This document shows positions 9,732-18,428 of a stretch of 64,000 bases of DNA, piece by piece; position 1 is the stretch's first letter, and each line of letters opens with the position of its first letter. The notes under the pieces are model-generated. The model saw only the letters and a list, made by a program, of their open reading frames with translations. It was not told the DNA's origin and did not search any database. The stretch comes from Lachnospiraceae bacterium (GTDB taxonomy: Bacteria > Bacillota > Clostridia > Lachnospirales > Lachnospiraceae), in contig JAFSIA010000068.1 in the NCBI GenBank assembly GCA_017440045.1, positions 25,969 to 89,968 on the forward strand. Direction: 5' to 3'. Both the position numbers and the translations under genes were made by a program.

Positions 9732-12173
9732 ATGAAGAAGATATCTTTAAGAAAAATGAATAATGCCGGTTCTACATTTATTTTGGCGATTGTGATTATT
9801 TCGCTTGTGACAACATTAGCGCTTGCTATTATGGCGGCATCTATGAGCAATATTTCTATGAAAAATGTAGATAGAAATGTAAAGAGCACATTCTATACAG
9901 CAGAGTCTGTTTTAGATGAGATACGTGCAGGTGTGGGCCTCGATACAATGAATAATTTGGGAAAGGCTTACGAGAAGGTTCTTACAAATATTGTAAAGAT
10001 AAGTCCGGAAGGATATTCTTATATTATTGATAATGACTCGGCAAATGAGCAGTTTAAAAGCATATTTATGGATTATTTGATTGCTAAGATGACTGAGGGA
10101 CAGATTTCCTTTGCAGAAGGACAAAAGAGTCTCACAGTAGTTGACCCTGCCATAAGACAGAGGGTTTTAGCTTATATTCAAGGCTATATAAAGGGCTATG
10201 ATGCAGGTCTTGCAAAGATTGAATCAATTGGACAGATTGAGGCATATAAAAATGCTGATACAGGTATATCTTATATGCTCATTATAAAGGATGTAAATGT
10301 CTCATATAAGGAAGAAAAGTCCGGTGAGACATATTTCTCTAATGTACTTGTAGATTTGGAGATACAGTTCCCTAATATGACAGTTGATTTCTCAAGTACT
10401 AACAGACTTGATGATTTCTTAAGATACGGAATAATAGCTGATAGAAATCTTACTATCAATGGAAGTCATGTTACTGCAAAGTCATCTATATACGCAGGAA
10501 ATATTGTAAATATATTGGCATCCAGCGTAAGAGGTGGTCAGCTTAATATGGTATCTGACCTGGCAGGACAGAATATTAATTTAATATGTGGTGGCGATAA
10601 TGGTGGAGCTAGTGGAAGCATTATTGTAACGGGTAATGCAGATAATAAGTCATCATTTACAGCAGCAAGCACAGACATCTGGTGCACAAACCTTACAACC
10701 GGAATATATTTGGAAAGTGGCAAGGATAAGACAGATGGAGCTATTATTGATATAGACAGTATGTGCAATACATATGTAAAGGACGATTTAACCAGCGAAG
10801 GTAAATATTCGGAAATTGATGTAGAGGGTAATTATTATGGCTACAGCTACGATGGATATGATGATTCATTAGGTCATGTGGCTAGTAGTGCTATTATCAT
10901 AAATGGTGAGGAATCTACACTTACACTTGGAACTAACAGAATGATTTTAGGTGGACATGCCTATATAGATTTAAACGGTGCGGATGCTGACTATATGACG
11001 GGTGAGGCATTATCATTTAAGGGAAATCAGGAAATCTACCTTATACCTTCTGAGTATTTAGGAAAGAATTATGGACCTGTTCCAAATCCGATGCCTAGAG
11101 AGACATGGGAGGCATTGAAGGCAGCTGCAGAGGCGGATTCGTCAGTAAAGATTTGTGATGTTACAAATTTCTTTGCGTACAAGCAGGGATACTTAGCGAC
11201 AGTTCCATATACAGTTAGAACTGCCAATACAGGTCTTGTGTATGTATATTTAAACTTCCATGATAAGGACTCAGCGGCTTCTTATGTTAAGGATGTGGCA
11301 AATGGCCTTAATGGAGCTGATTCATCACTTTCATCAAAGCTTGATAAATATACAGCAGCACTTTTTGATGGAAACGGAGCAGTTACTATCACTGGAGGCA
11401 ATTCAGATATATATACAAAGGGCGCATTGCTCATTACATATAATGGTTTAGGTTCAGATGTACTCGGTGGAAATACTGAGGCCACTGCAGGTGATTTATC
11501 ATATGCAAGCAATGCAGGAACTATATCTACTGATGACTTTGTTTTGACATCTATGGATTTGAAAAACAGATATTCAATACTTACACATCTCCTGGTAGAT
11601 TTGCCATGGACAGATGAGCTTAATGGCGGAAAGAGATATATTGTTAATGATATAGATTCAGCACTTTGGCAGAAGAAGGATTATCTCTTAAATGGTAATG
11701 AGATTAATTCTACAAATATGTTTGATTTTATAATTGATGATTCATGGCTAGCTTCTAAGCCTTACAATAGTACAGGTGCCTATATTCAGTACGGCGAGGC
11801 TGGAATGAATTACATAAAAATTGCTATTGATGGCGACTATATTGTTCCATCAAACTGTAATGGCGGTGTCATAGTGGCATCAGGTACAGTTAGAGTGAGC
11901 AAGGATTTTGATGGAATGATTATAGCCGGTGAGGACATTATCATTGACGGTAATGCCACAATCACATCTAACGAGGCTATGGTTCGCTATCTTATCACAA
12001 ATGAATCTTCATTTAAGGATGAGGACATAACTGTGGAGATTCCATTTAGAGAGTATTTTAAGGCGTTTAAGCACAGTGCTACAGATGATGACAGCCGTGA
12101 GGAGGTAAAGGTCGAAACTGTAGATTACAAGGATTTGGTAAACTTTAACAACTGGAGAAAATATGAAGAGTAA
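9732..12173 (+). CDS. Large PilX/GspK-like minor pilin, 813 aa
   Basis: The N-terminus has a prepilin-like leader ending NNAG/STFILAI with a long hydrophobic helix, but no Glu at mature position 5. That absence is characteristic of GspK, which caps the pseudopilus tip. The remaining about 770 residues form a large extracytoplasmic region rich in Gly/Asn/Asp with beta-strand-like repeats (for example VASGTVRV, MIIAGEDIIIDGNATI), reminiscent of bactofilin or polymer-forming beta-helices. It overlaps the next gene by 11 bases. A tip or adhesin role is inference. Confidence 0.6.
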   Translation: MKKISLRKMNNAGSTFILAIVIISLVTTLALAIMAASMSNISMKNVDRNVKSTFYTAESVLDEIRAGVGLDTMNNLGKAYEKVLTNIVKISPEGYSYIIDNDSANEQFKSIFMDYLIAKMTEGQISFAEGQKSLTVVDPAIRQRVLAYIQGYIKGYDAGLAKIESIGQIEAYKNADTGISYMLIIKDVNVSYKEEKSGETYFSNVLVDLEIQFPNMTVDFSSTNRLDDFLRYGIIADRNLTINGSHVTAKSSIYAGNIVNILASSVRGGQLNMVSDLAGQNINLICGGDNGGASGSIIVTGNADNKSSFTAASTDIWCTNLTTGIYLESGKDKTDGAIIDIDSMCNTYVKDDLTSEGKYSEIDVEGNYYGYSYDGYDDSLGHVASSAIIINGEESTLTLGTNRMILGGHAYIDLNGADADYMTGEALSFKGNQEIYLIPSEYLGKNYGPVPNPMPRETWEALKAAAEADSSVKICDVTNFFAYKQGYLATVPYTVRTANTGLVYVYLNFHDKDSAASYVKDVANGLNGADSSLSSKLDKYTAALFDGNGAVTITGGNSDIYTKGALLITYNGLGSDVLGGNTEATAGDLSYASNAGTISTDDFVLTSMDLKNRYSILTHLLVDLPWTDELNGGKRYIVNDIDSALWQKKDYLLNGNEINSTNMFDFIIDDSWLASKPYNSTGAYIQYGEAGMNYIKIAIDGDYIVPSNCNGGVIVASGTVRVSKDFDGMIIAGEDIIIDGNATITSNEAMVRYLITNESSFKDEDITVEIPFREYFKAFKHSATDDDSREEVKVETVDYKDLVNFNNWRKYEE

Positions 12174-12711
12174 AGACAGAAAAAGACATCTGAATAATGG
12201 TGGATTTTCCCTTCTGGAGCTCATAGTAGTTATAGCTATTATGGTTGTGTTAGTGGGGGCTGTCTTTGCATCGACATCTATTATTGACGGCTCTTACGTC
12301 AAAGATGCGGAAAGAGGCGTGAAGGATTATGTGGCTACCGGGCGTACAAAGAGTATGTCTATAGCAGCTAAGGAATGGTATGTGACTATAGTTAAGGAGG
12401 GGGATACATATTTCGCCCGTCTAAACAAGACTGAGGAGGTAGAAGGAAGTATCACCGAGGTTCTCATTGATGAGAGAGAGCTTGGTTCAAAGATTACTAT
12501 AACATTTGGTAAAGACCATCCGACAGAAGTCACATCTGCAAATGAGCTTAAGATGTATTTTAATTCATCTACAGGCAAGGTAAACAGGGTAACTATTAAT
12601 GACGCTGACCAGGATATATCTGAAGGTATCGGATATATGGGAATAAGCAGCGGAACTTATGATATAACTATGAAGATATTTTACAATACCGGTAAATGTG
12701 AAAGAGAATAA
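12163..12711 (+). CDS. Minor pilin / GspH-like prepilin
   Basis: Leader of 14 residues with cleavage at NNGG/FSLLE (Glu5 present), hydrophobic helix LIVVIAIMVVLVGAVFAST, and a roughly 145-residue domain. It begins inside the end of the preceding gene (11-base overlap), so translation is probably coupled. Size and N-terminus match GspH/FimU-type minor pilins. Confidence 0.75.
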   Translation: MKSKDRKRHLNNGGFSLLELIVVIAIMVVLVGAVFASTSIIDGSYVKDAERGVKDYVATGRTKSMSIAAKEWYVTIVKEGDTYFARLNKTEEVEGSITEVLIDERELGSKITITFGKDHPTEVTSANELKMYFNSSTGKVNRVTINDADQDISEGIGYMGISSGTYDITMKIFYNTGKCERE

Positions 12712-12713
12712 TC

Positions 12714-13358
12714 ATGAATAATAACAAGGGTTTTACTTTAATTGAATTACTGGTTGCCATAGCCATATCAGGTATTGTCCTTTTGATGTTATCTTTTATA
12801 CTCGTGCAGGGTACAAAGATGTTCAATAATGAAAATGACAATATCAACATAAGCAATGATTATCAGGTGGTGAGAAATCAGATTGATGAGGCTATTATGG
12901 AGGCTAAGACGCTGATAGTCGTCTATGCAGGCGAGGATGTTGTGGTTTACACAGGTGATGTGAATACAGCAAATAACAAGCTTGCGGCTGAGGGCGATGA
13001 CAGTGTCACTACAGAGCGTATCATTACCTATGATAAGAGCGAGGGCAGGCTATATATAAGCAACTCATATGAGGATGCAGTGTCTGAGGGAAATCTTTTG
13101 AGCGATATGGTTACAAGCTTTGATGTGACAGTAAGCGAGGATTGTATCAGAGAGACAGAGCTTTCAGATGGAGGCACTGATAGATATTACGTAAACCCTC
13201 TAAATGTAAATGTAGATTTAGACCTTAAGAGTGAGAAGGATGGAGATATCTCAGTTAAGGTGAGAAATATTTTAAGTAGTGTAACAACATACAGAACAGA
13301 CAGCAGAGAAACATTACTAACCAACGCAACTAACGTTTTACAAGTGAAAGTAAAGTAG
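12714..13358 (+). CDS. Minor pilin / PilW- or GspJ-like prepilin
   Basis: Very short leader MNNNKG/FTLIE with Glu5, then hydrophobic helix LLVAIAISGIVLLMLSFIL and a roughly 180-residue domain. It starts two bases after the previous stop. The four consecutive prepilin-like genes (8544, 9732, 12163, 12714) resemble the GspHIJK / FimU-PilVWX tip-priming sets, though orthology of each to a named subunit cannot be settled by eye. Confidence 0.75.
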   Translation: MNNNKGFTLIELLVAIAISGIVLLMLSFILVQGTKMFNNENDNINISNDYQVVRNQIDEAIMEAKTLIVVYAGEDVVVYTGDVNTANNKLAAEGDDSVTTERIITYDKSEGRLYISNSYEDAVSEGNLLSDMVTSFDVTVSEDCIRETELSDGGTDRYYVNPLNVNVDLDLKSEKDGDISVKVRNILSSVTTYRTDSRETLLTNATNVLQVKVK

Positions 13359-13366
13359 GTGAGAGC

Positions 13367-16300
13367 ATGGGTAAGTTATTGAATTTATTTAAAAAGACAA
13401 CTTTAAAAACAAGAGTGGTAAGTGCAGTTCTTTCTGTGACTGTGCTGGCATCTGCATTCGTTTATTTTGGAAATGATAAGATGGGAAATGTAGGAGCCGC
13501 AGAGAGCTCTAAACCATATATGGAATATATCATTGACAGAATTCTTTCAGGACTACAGGATGATTTTACTATTCTTGAGATTGTTCCAGATAAGTGTCTT
13601 AGTGAGTTTGGATATTATGTAGGTGCCCCTGAAATAGAGAAGGGCTTAGAGGAAAATCAGACACTTTTAACAGAGTATTACAAAAATCAGGGTAGATACT
13701 TTTACAACGGTTCATGGAGTGTTGTTGATGAGTGGAAGGCTATAAGCACAGATTTCTCAAGCTTTGGCTATGAGCTTAGATTCAATTCTTACACAAATCT
13801 CTTCGAAGTAAAGTGCCCGGAGCTTTTCATAAACAATGTCGTACCTAGCTATGCAGGTATCTTGGATGGAAAGATAAATCTTAATACAGTAGAGGCAAAT
13901 GACTTGACAATTGAGGATGTCAATGAGGCAGATTTAATTATCCTATCAACAAGCACACATGACCAGAATACAAAGCTTTGCTACGAGAAATGGTCTGGTG
14001 AGTCTTCTAACGTATTCTATACAAGCACTGGAAGCATATCTGATGGAAAATATTATGATACATATCAGAAGGTGGAAAACGAGGACGGAACTGTATCTTA
14101 TGTGCCTAGAGATGCTAAGTGGGAGTCGTGTGAGGCACTTCTTGATGTGGCATTACTGGGAAGAGAGCTTTTGCTGTCTGATGGAACTACAAAGACAATT
14201 AAGACACCAATCGTAATAGATAATCAGCAGCCGAAATATCTTGATACAACAGGTAACTTATATAAGGCAATGATGATTTACAGAATGCTCGGAACACAGA
14301 AATATACTGAGCTCAAGGAAGGCTTACAGAAGACATATGTGGATGTGGATGGCACTGTAAAGGAATATATTAATAATTTTGGTCTTCCAACAGTTGCACT
14401 TAATGGTACAACTGCATGGCCATCAGAGGGAAAGATTCCTGTTAATGAGTATTTTGGAATAACAGACTCAAATATTGATACAGAGGAATATTTCGCAAAC
14501 CCATTTAGATATCCTGACAGACTTGCAGACGATTATTGGATATATAATGGTGACAGCGTACTTATTCCTGTAAATATTAGCACAACAGTAAGAACCGGTT
14601 CGGGCTTCGAAGAGAGAGTAGGCTCATCACCTACAGCTGTAAACGTATTGCAGTATCTTCTTGGAGCTAAGGATGGACAGATTGTAAGATTTGATTACAC
14701 TATGAATGTTTTGGAGGTACAGCCAAGTAACTCCTTTGATTATGATACATTTGATAAGGTGAAGGCATTAGGCGAGAAGCTTCTTATGTCTAGTGTCAGC
14801 ACATGGACTGAGGAAAATTACAGACAGTATTTAAATGTAGATTGCGTTTCTACAAATGCCTTAAATGGTATGACAGATGATTTGCTGGCAACATACGATA
14901 TGATTATTATCGGTGAAAATACGGACCTTCTTACAAAGGATACAAATGGAAATACCATTTATAATGATAGAAACCTTAATGGCTACATCTATTTGGCATA
15001 TGGTGATTTGTCAAAGCTTGGTACAAGCTATCTTGGTTATCTGCCAAGTGAGTATGAAAAGCTTACACCGGCCGCATCAGGTGTTGTTACTTTAGATGAA
15101 AGCACAAAGTATATGTGGACAGATAATGTCTATGATGCATTGACAGCAGCAGGTGGAACAGGCAAAAGATTTGTTCTTAAAAACATGCATGAATACTACA
15201 AGATTGGTGGTGTTTATAAGCCATATAACTCATACGACAGTAGTACAGGAGAGCTTTATTTAAACTATGAGCTTGGAAATACAAGAAGCTCAGATAACGA
15301 TATTACAGATATTACAAAGGAAAAGCTTGTGCAATTTGCCAAGTCAGGAAAACCTATTGTATTAGGTGAAAGCCTGTATAATGTAGATGGAAGTAAGATT
15401 TATCCAACATCCGATTTATTTGATTTATTAAAGAAATATAATCAGAGAGACGAGAATGGAGACAGAATATACAGTATTGTACGTCAGAGCAGAATAGGTG
15501 GTGCGGTACTTTATAGAAATAATGGTTTGCCAACTATAGAGATGATTGACAAACCAGCAGAACCTGCTTATGCAGATGGAGTTATCACATCATTTGGTTC
15601 AAGAGATCTTCATTATAAGTTTAAGATAACAGGTCAGATGGGAGCTACATACAGAGTTAAGCTTCTTGTAGACAAAAATAGTGACGGTGTATTTAAGGAT
15701 GTAGAGGCAGGCTTGCCAGATGACAGAAATGAGCTGTACTATGCAGAGAGAGTTACACTTAGCGATGAGAATTATACAGAGTATATTATAGATTCAAAGC
15801 TGGCTGAAAATTTTGTAGGTATTCTCTCGTGGAAGATAGAAGTAATTCAGTTGGACGAGGCCGGTAATGAGACAGCATATGCTACATCTGTAAAAGGCTT
15901 TTCTGCCATTAAAAATGAACAGGCTCAGGTTATCAGAGTTTTACAGGTTGTACCGGATGCTGTGACAACTCAGAACGGTGGTACATGTACACTTAACTTG
16001 GCTACTAATACAGATTTTATAAACCTCTTAAATGCAGTAGAGGATGAGGTTGGTTATGATATTATAATAGAATCAAAGACTGCAGAAGAATTTGAGGCTT
16101 TGTATGAGGCAGATGCCGCAGGCAGCAACAAGTACACAAGAGGTGTAGATATCGATACAGAGAGAGATAAGCTTAGATCATACGATATGGTTGTATTAGG
16201 CTTTGCAGATATCTATGGTTCTAATGATATAAGCAATGCTAATGGAGCATTAGATAATATTTTAGATTTTATTGATATTGGTAAGGCTGTATTGTTCACA

Positions 16301-17521
16301 CATGATACATTAAGCTGGATTGCATCTCCAAATTATACTACAGCCAATGTAGGCGGAAGTGCTCACGTTGCACTTTGGAATACATATAAAGTAAAGGCAG
16401 ACGGAAGCACAGTTGGAAACAACGCCGGATTCTTCTCTGCATCTATTACAAATGAGCTCAGAAGCATTGTAGGTATGGATAAGTACGGAATTACAATGAG
16501 TGAGGATGAGCGAGATGGCAAGGAGAAGCCTTACTATGATAGTCAGGCTGATGCGCCAAAGTATACTACACAGTCAGCTGATGGAAAGTATTACGTATCA
16601 GAGCTTCAGGGCTTCACAGCTTGGAATGCATACAGAGGAAGTTACATAAAGACATTTTTATCAGAATATCAGCTTTGGGGTAACAATGGTCTTTATTCGA
16701 TTATCCCATATACAAATACAGAGCAATATAGTCATGATCTTTGGACAACAACAAAGGTTGCCAGACTTAATGAGGGCGCAGTTACAATGTACCCATATGC
16801 AATTGATGAAAATCTGACAGTAGCAACAACTCACGCACAGTATTATGAGCTTGATATGGAGGATGATGATATTGTAGTTTGGTATACATTATCCGATGAT
16901 GGCAGCGGTCAGGCTGGATATTATGAGTGTACTGAAAAGGATGCAGGAAATAACTATTACATTTATTCAAAGAACAACATTACATATTCCGGTGCAGGAC
17001 ACAGCACTATGAATTCAGAGATGGAGCTTAAGCTTTTTGTAAATACTATTGTAAAGGCTATAGCAGGAGGAAATAACGCTCCGGTATTAACAGTTACAAA
17101 TGGTGCAAAGGGTGATGGTGGAATCTATTTTGTATATACAAACTCTGCAGATTTTGCATCAACTTACGAGATTGATATATTGGCTACAGATTTAGATTTG
17201 GTTTCACTGGAAGCTACAAACGGTAATGTGGATTTAGTAGGAAACTTTAAAGAAGCCTATGTATACTGGGTTAAGTCAGATGGTACAGAGAAGCTTATAA
17301 AGACATTTGATTCTACAAATCCTTTGAAGAATGGAATTGTGAGAAAGCTTACTCTTGAAGAGACAAGTCTTAACTGGGATGAGCTTGAGCAGATAGAGGA
17401 CCTGGTAGAGGAAACCGATGGTGGATATGCACAGTTTAGAATTGTCGTATCTGACTGGCTTGGTGCTTCAGATGAAGTATCTGTCCGAATGGTAGAGAGA
17501 AATCTCTTTGAATTAGATTAA
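13367..17521 (+). CDS. Large secreted protein of the pilus operon (DUF5057-like), 1384 aa
   Basis: A basic N-terminus and a hydrophobic stretch (VVSAVLSVTVLASAFVYF, about residues 17-34) make a signal peptide or anchor. The mature part begins with an ILEIVPDK motif and a second copy (VIRVLQVVPDA) appears near residue 865, suggesting a duplicated domain. I associate this motif with DUF5057 proteins of Lachnospiraceae, from memory. No LPXTG or C-terminal membrane helix is seen. Last gene of the pilus operon, 8 bases after the last minor pilin and before a terminator, it may be a pilus-tip or surface protein comparable in position to PilY1; no similarity to PilY1 is visible. Confidence 0.6.
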   Translation: MGKLLNLFKKTTLKTRVVSAVLSVTVLASAFVYFGNDKMGNVGAAESSKPYMEYIIDRILSGLQDDFTILEIVPDKCLSEFGYYVGAPEIEKGLEENQTLLTEYYKNQGRYFYNGSWSVVDEWKAISTDFSSFGYELRFNSYTNLFEVKCPELFINNVVPSYAGILDGKINLNTVEANDLTIEDVNEADLIILSTSTHDQNTKLCYEKWSGESSNVFYTSTGSISDGKYYDTYQKVENEDGTVSYVPRDAKWESCEALLDVALLGRELLLSDGTTKTIKTPIVIDNQQPKYLDTTGNLYKAMMIYRMLGTQKYTELKEGLQKTYVDVDGTVKEYINNFGLPTVALNGTTAWPSEGKIPVNEYFGITDSNIDTEEYFANPFRYPDRLADDYWIYNGDSVLIPVNISTTVRTGSGFEERVGSSPTAVNVLQYLLGAKDGQIVRFDYTMNVLEVQPSNSFDYDTFDKVKALGEKLLMSSVSTWTEENYRQYLNVDCVSTNALNGMTDDLLATYDMIIIGENTDLLTKDTNGNTIYNDRNLNGYIYLAYGDLSKLGTSYLGYLPSEYEKLTPAASGVVTLDESTKYMWTDNVYDALTAAGGTGKRFVLKNMHEYYKIGGVYKPYNSYDSSTGELYLNYELGNTRSSDNDITDITKEKLVQFAKSGKPIVLGESLYNVDGSKIYPTSDLFDLLKKYNQRDENGDRIYSIVRQSRIGGAVLYRNNGLPTIEMIDKPAEPAYADGVITSFGSRDLHYKFKITGQMGATYRVKLLVDKNSDGVFKDVEAGLPDDRNELYYAERVTLSDENYTEYIIDSKLAENFVGILSWKIEVIQLDEAGNETAYATSVKGFSAIKNEQAQVIRVLQVVPDAVTTQNGGTCTLNLATNTDFINLLNAVEDEVGYDIIIESKTAEEFEALYEADAAGSNKYTRGVDIDTERDKLRSYDMVVLGFADIYGSNDISNANGALDNILDFIDIGKAVLFTHDTLSWIASPNYTTANVGGSAHVALWNTYKVKADGSTVGNNAGFFSASITNELRSIVGMDKYGITMSEDERDGKEKPYYDSQADAPKYTTQSADGKYYVSELQGFTAWNAYRGSYIKTFLSEYQLWGNNGLYSIIPYTNTEQYSHDLWTTTKVARLNEGAVTMYPYAIDENLTVATTHAQYYELDMEDDDIVVWYTLSDDGSGQAGYYECTEKDAGNNYYIYSKNNITYSGAGHSTMNSEMELKLFVNTIVKAIAGGNNAPVLTVTNGAKGDGGIYFVYTNSADFASTYEIDILATDLDLVSLEATNGNVDLVGNFKEAYVYWVKSDGTEKLIKTFDSTNPLKNGIVRKLTLEETSLNWDELEQIEDLVEETDGGYAQFRIVVSDWLGASDEVSVRMVERNLFELD

Positions 17522-17534
17522 AATAACATAATAC

Positions 17535-17562
17535 AGGGCGGAAAATAATCCGCCCTATTTTA
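17535..17562 (+). terminator. Intrinsic terminator ending the pilus operon
   Basis: An 8-bp GC-rich stem (17535-17542 with 17549-17556) with loop AAATAA is followed by ATTTTA. It lies 14 bases after the stop of the 1384-aa gene and before the receiver gene. Confidence 0.8.
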
Positions 17563-17579
17563 CTAAAGGGGGTGTGTCT

Positions 17580-18425
17580 ATGGCTAGTATGTCAGAGGAA
17601 ATGAGAACAAAAAGAGATGTCAAAAGAAAGGCATCAGTCCTAGTGGTAGACAAAGATTTGGGCAATATGGGCTTGTACAAGGCGATGCTCTCAGCGGAAT
17701 ATGAGATTGACTGTATAAACAATATATCTGTAGCCATGGAGCTTTTTAAATCTAAAAATCATAATGCAGTAGTATTGGACGAAAAATTAGGGCAAGATGA
17801 GATTATTAAGTTTTTGAAATGGCGTGATGAAAATGCAGATTCAAAAGAAGAAAATATGGATGGCATATGCCTTGTCTTAACAGAGGGTACCGATAAAGAT
17901 AAAATGGTACTTTATGGCTGTTATGGCGTTGTAGATTTTATTCCGAAGCCATTTACAAAAGAGGGAATGTCAGAAAAGCTATATAGTACAATTCGAGGTA
18001 AAAGGCATAATGATAATAGAAAAAAAGTGCTTGTTATAGATGATGATATTGAGACCCTTAAAACTATAAAAGGCTATCTTGGAGATAAGTATGATGTGGT
18101 CATAACAAACTGTGCAAAGTACGGTCACGGATGTCTTATGAATAATAAGACAGACCTTTTGATAGCGGATGTCAGAATGCCGGAAATGTCAGGAGTGGAT
18201 GTGTGTACACTTGCAAAACAAAAACAGGAAAAGAAATATGGCGACGTGCCGGTTCTTTTTATGACAGATATGCCGGATGCGGACGTTATAAATAAATGTG
18301 CCGAATTTAAACCGGAAGGCTTTTTGGTTAAGCCTCTTGAAAAGGAAATGCTACTTAGTGCGCTTGACAGAATATTTATTATGGAGTCGTATATGACGAA
18401 AACCGGTAGGAAAGTGGAGGGTTAA
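17580..18425 (+). CDS. Double response-regulator receiver protein
   Basis: Two receiver domains in tandem and no DNA-binding or enzymatic output domain. The first (about residues 18-135) has a phosphoacceptor candidate D67 (VVLDEKLG) and a Lys in PKPF; the second (about 146-265) has the acidic pocket DDD, D197 in IADVRMPEMSG, the T/S position in FMTD and a Lys in VKPL. The ATG at 17580 follows AAAGGGGG by 7 bases; a GTG six bases earlier is less likely. The hybrid kinase starts 3 bases downstream, so this is probably its partner or phosphate sink. Confidence 0.85.
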   Translation: MASMSEEMRTKRDVKRKASVLVVDKDLGNMGLYKAMLSAEYEIDCINNISVAMELFKSKNHNAVVLDEKLGQDEIIKFLKWRDENADSKEENMDGICLVLTEGTDKDKMVLYGCYGVVDFIPKPFTKEGMSEKLYSTIRGKRHNDNRKKVLVIDDDIETLKTIKGYLGDKYDVVITNCAKYGHGCLMNNKTDLLIADVRMPEMSGVDVCTLAKQKQEKKYGDVPVLFMTDMPDADVINKCAEFKPEGFLVKPLEKEMLLSALDRIFIMESYMTKTGRKVEG

Positions 18426-18428
18426 AGC

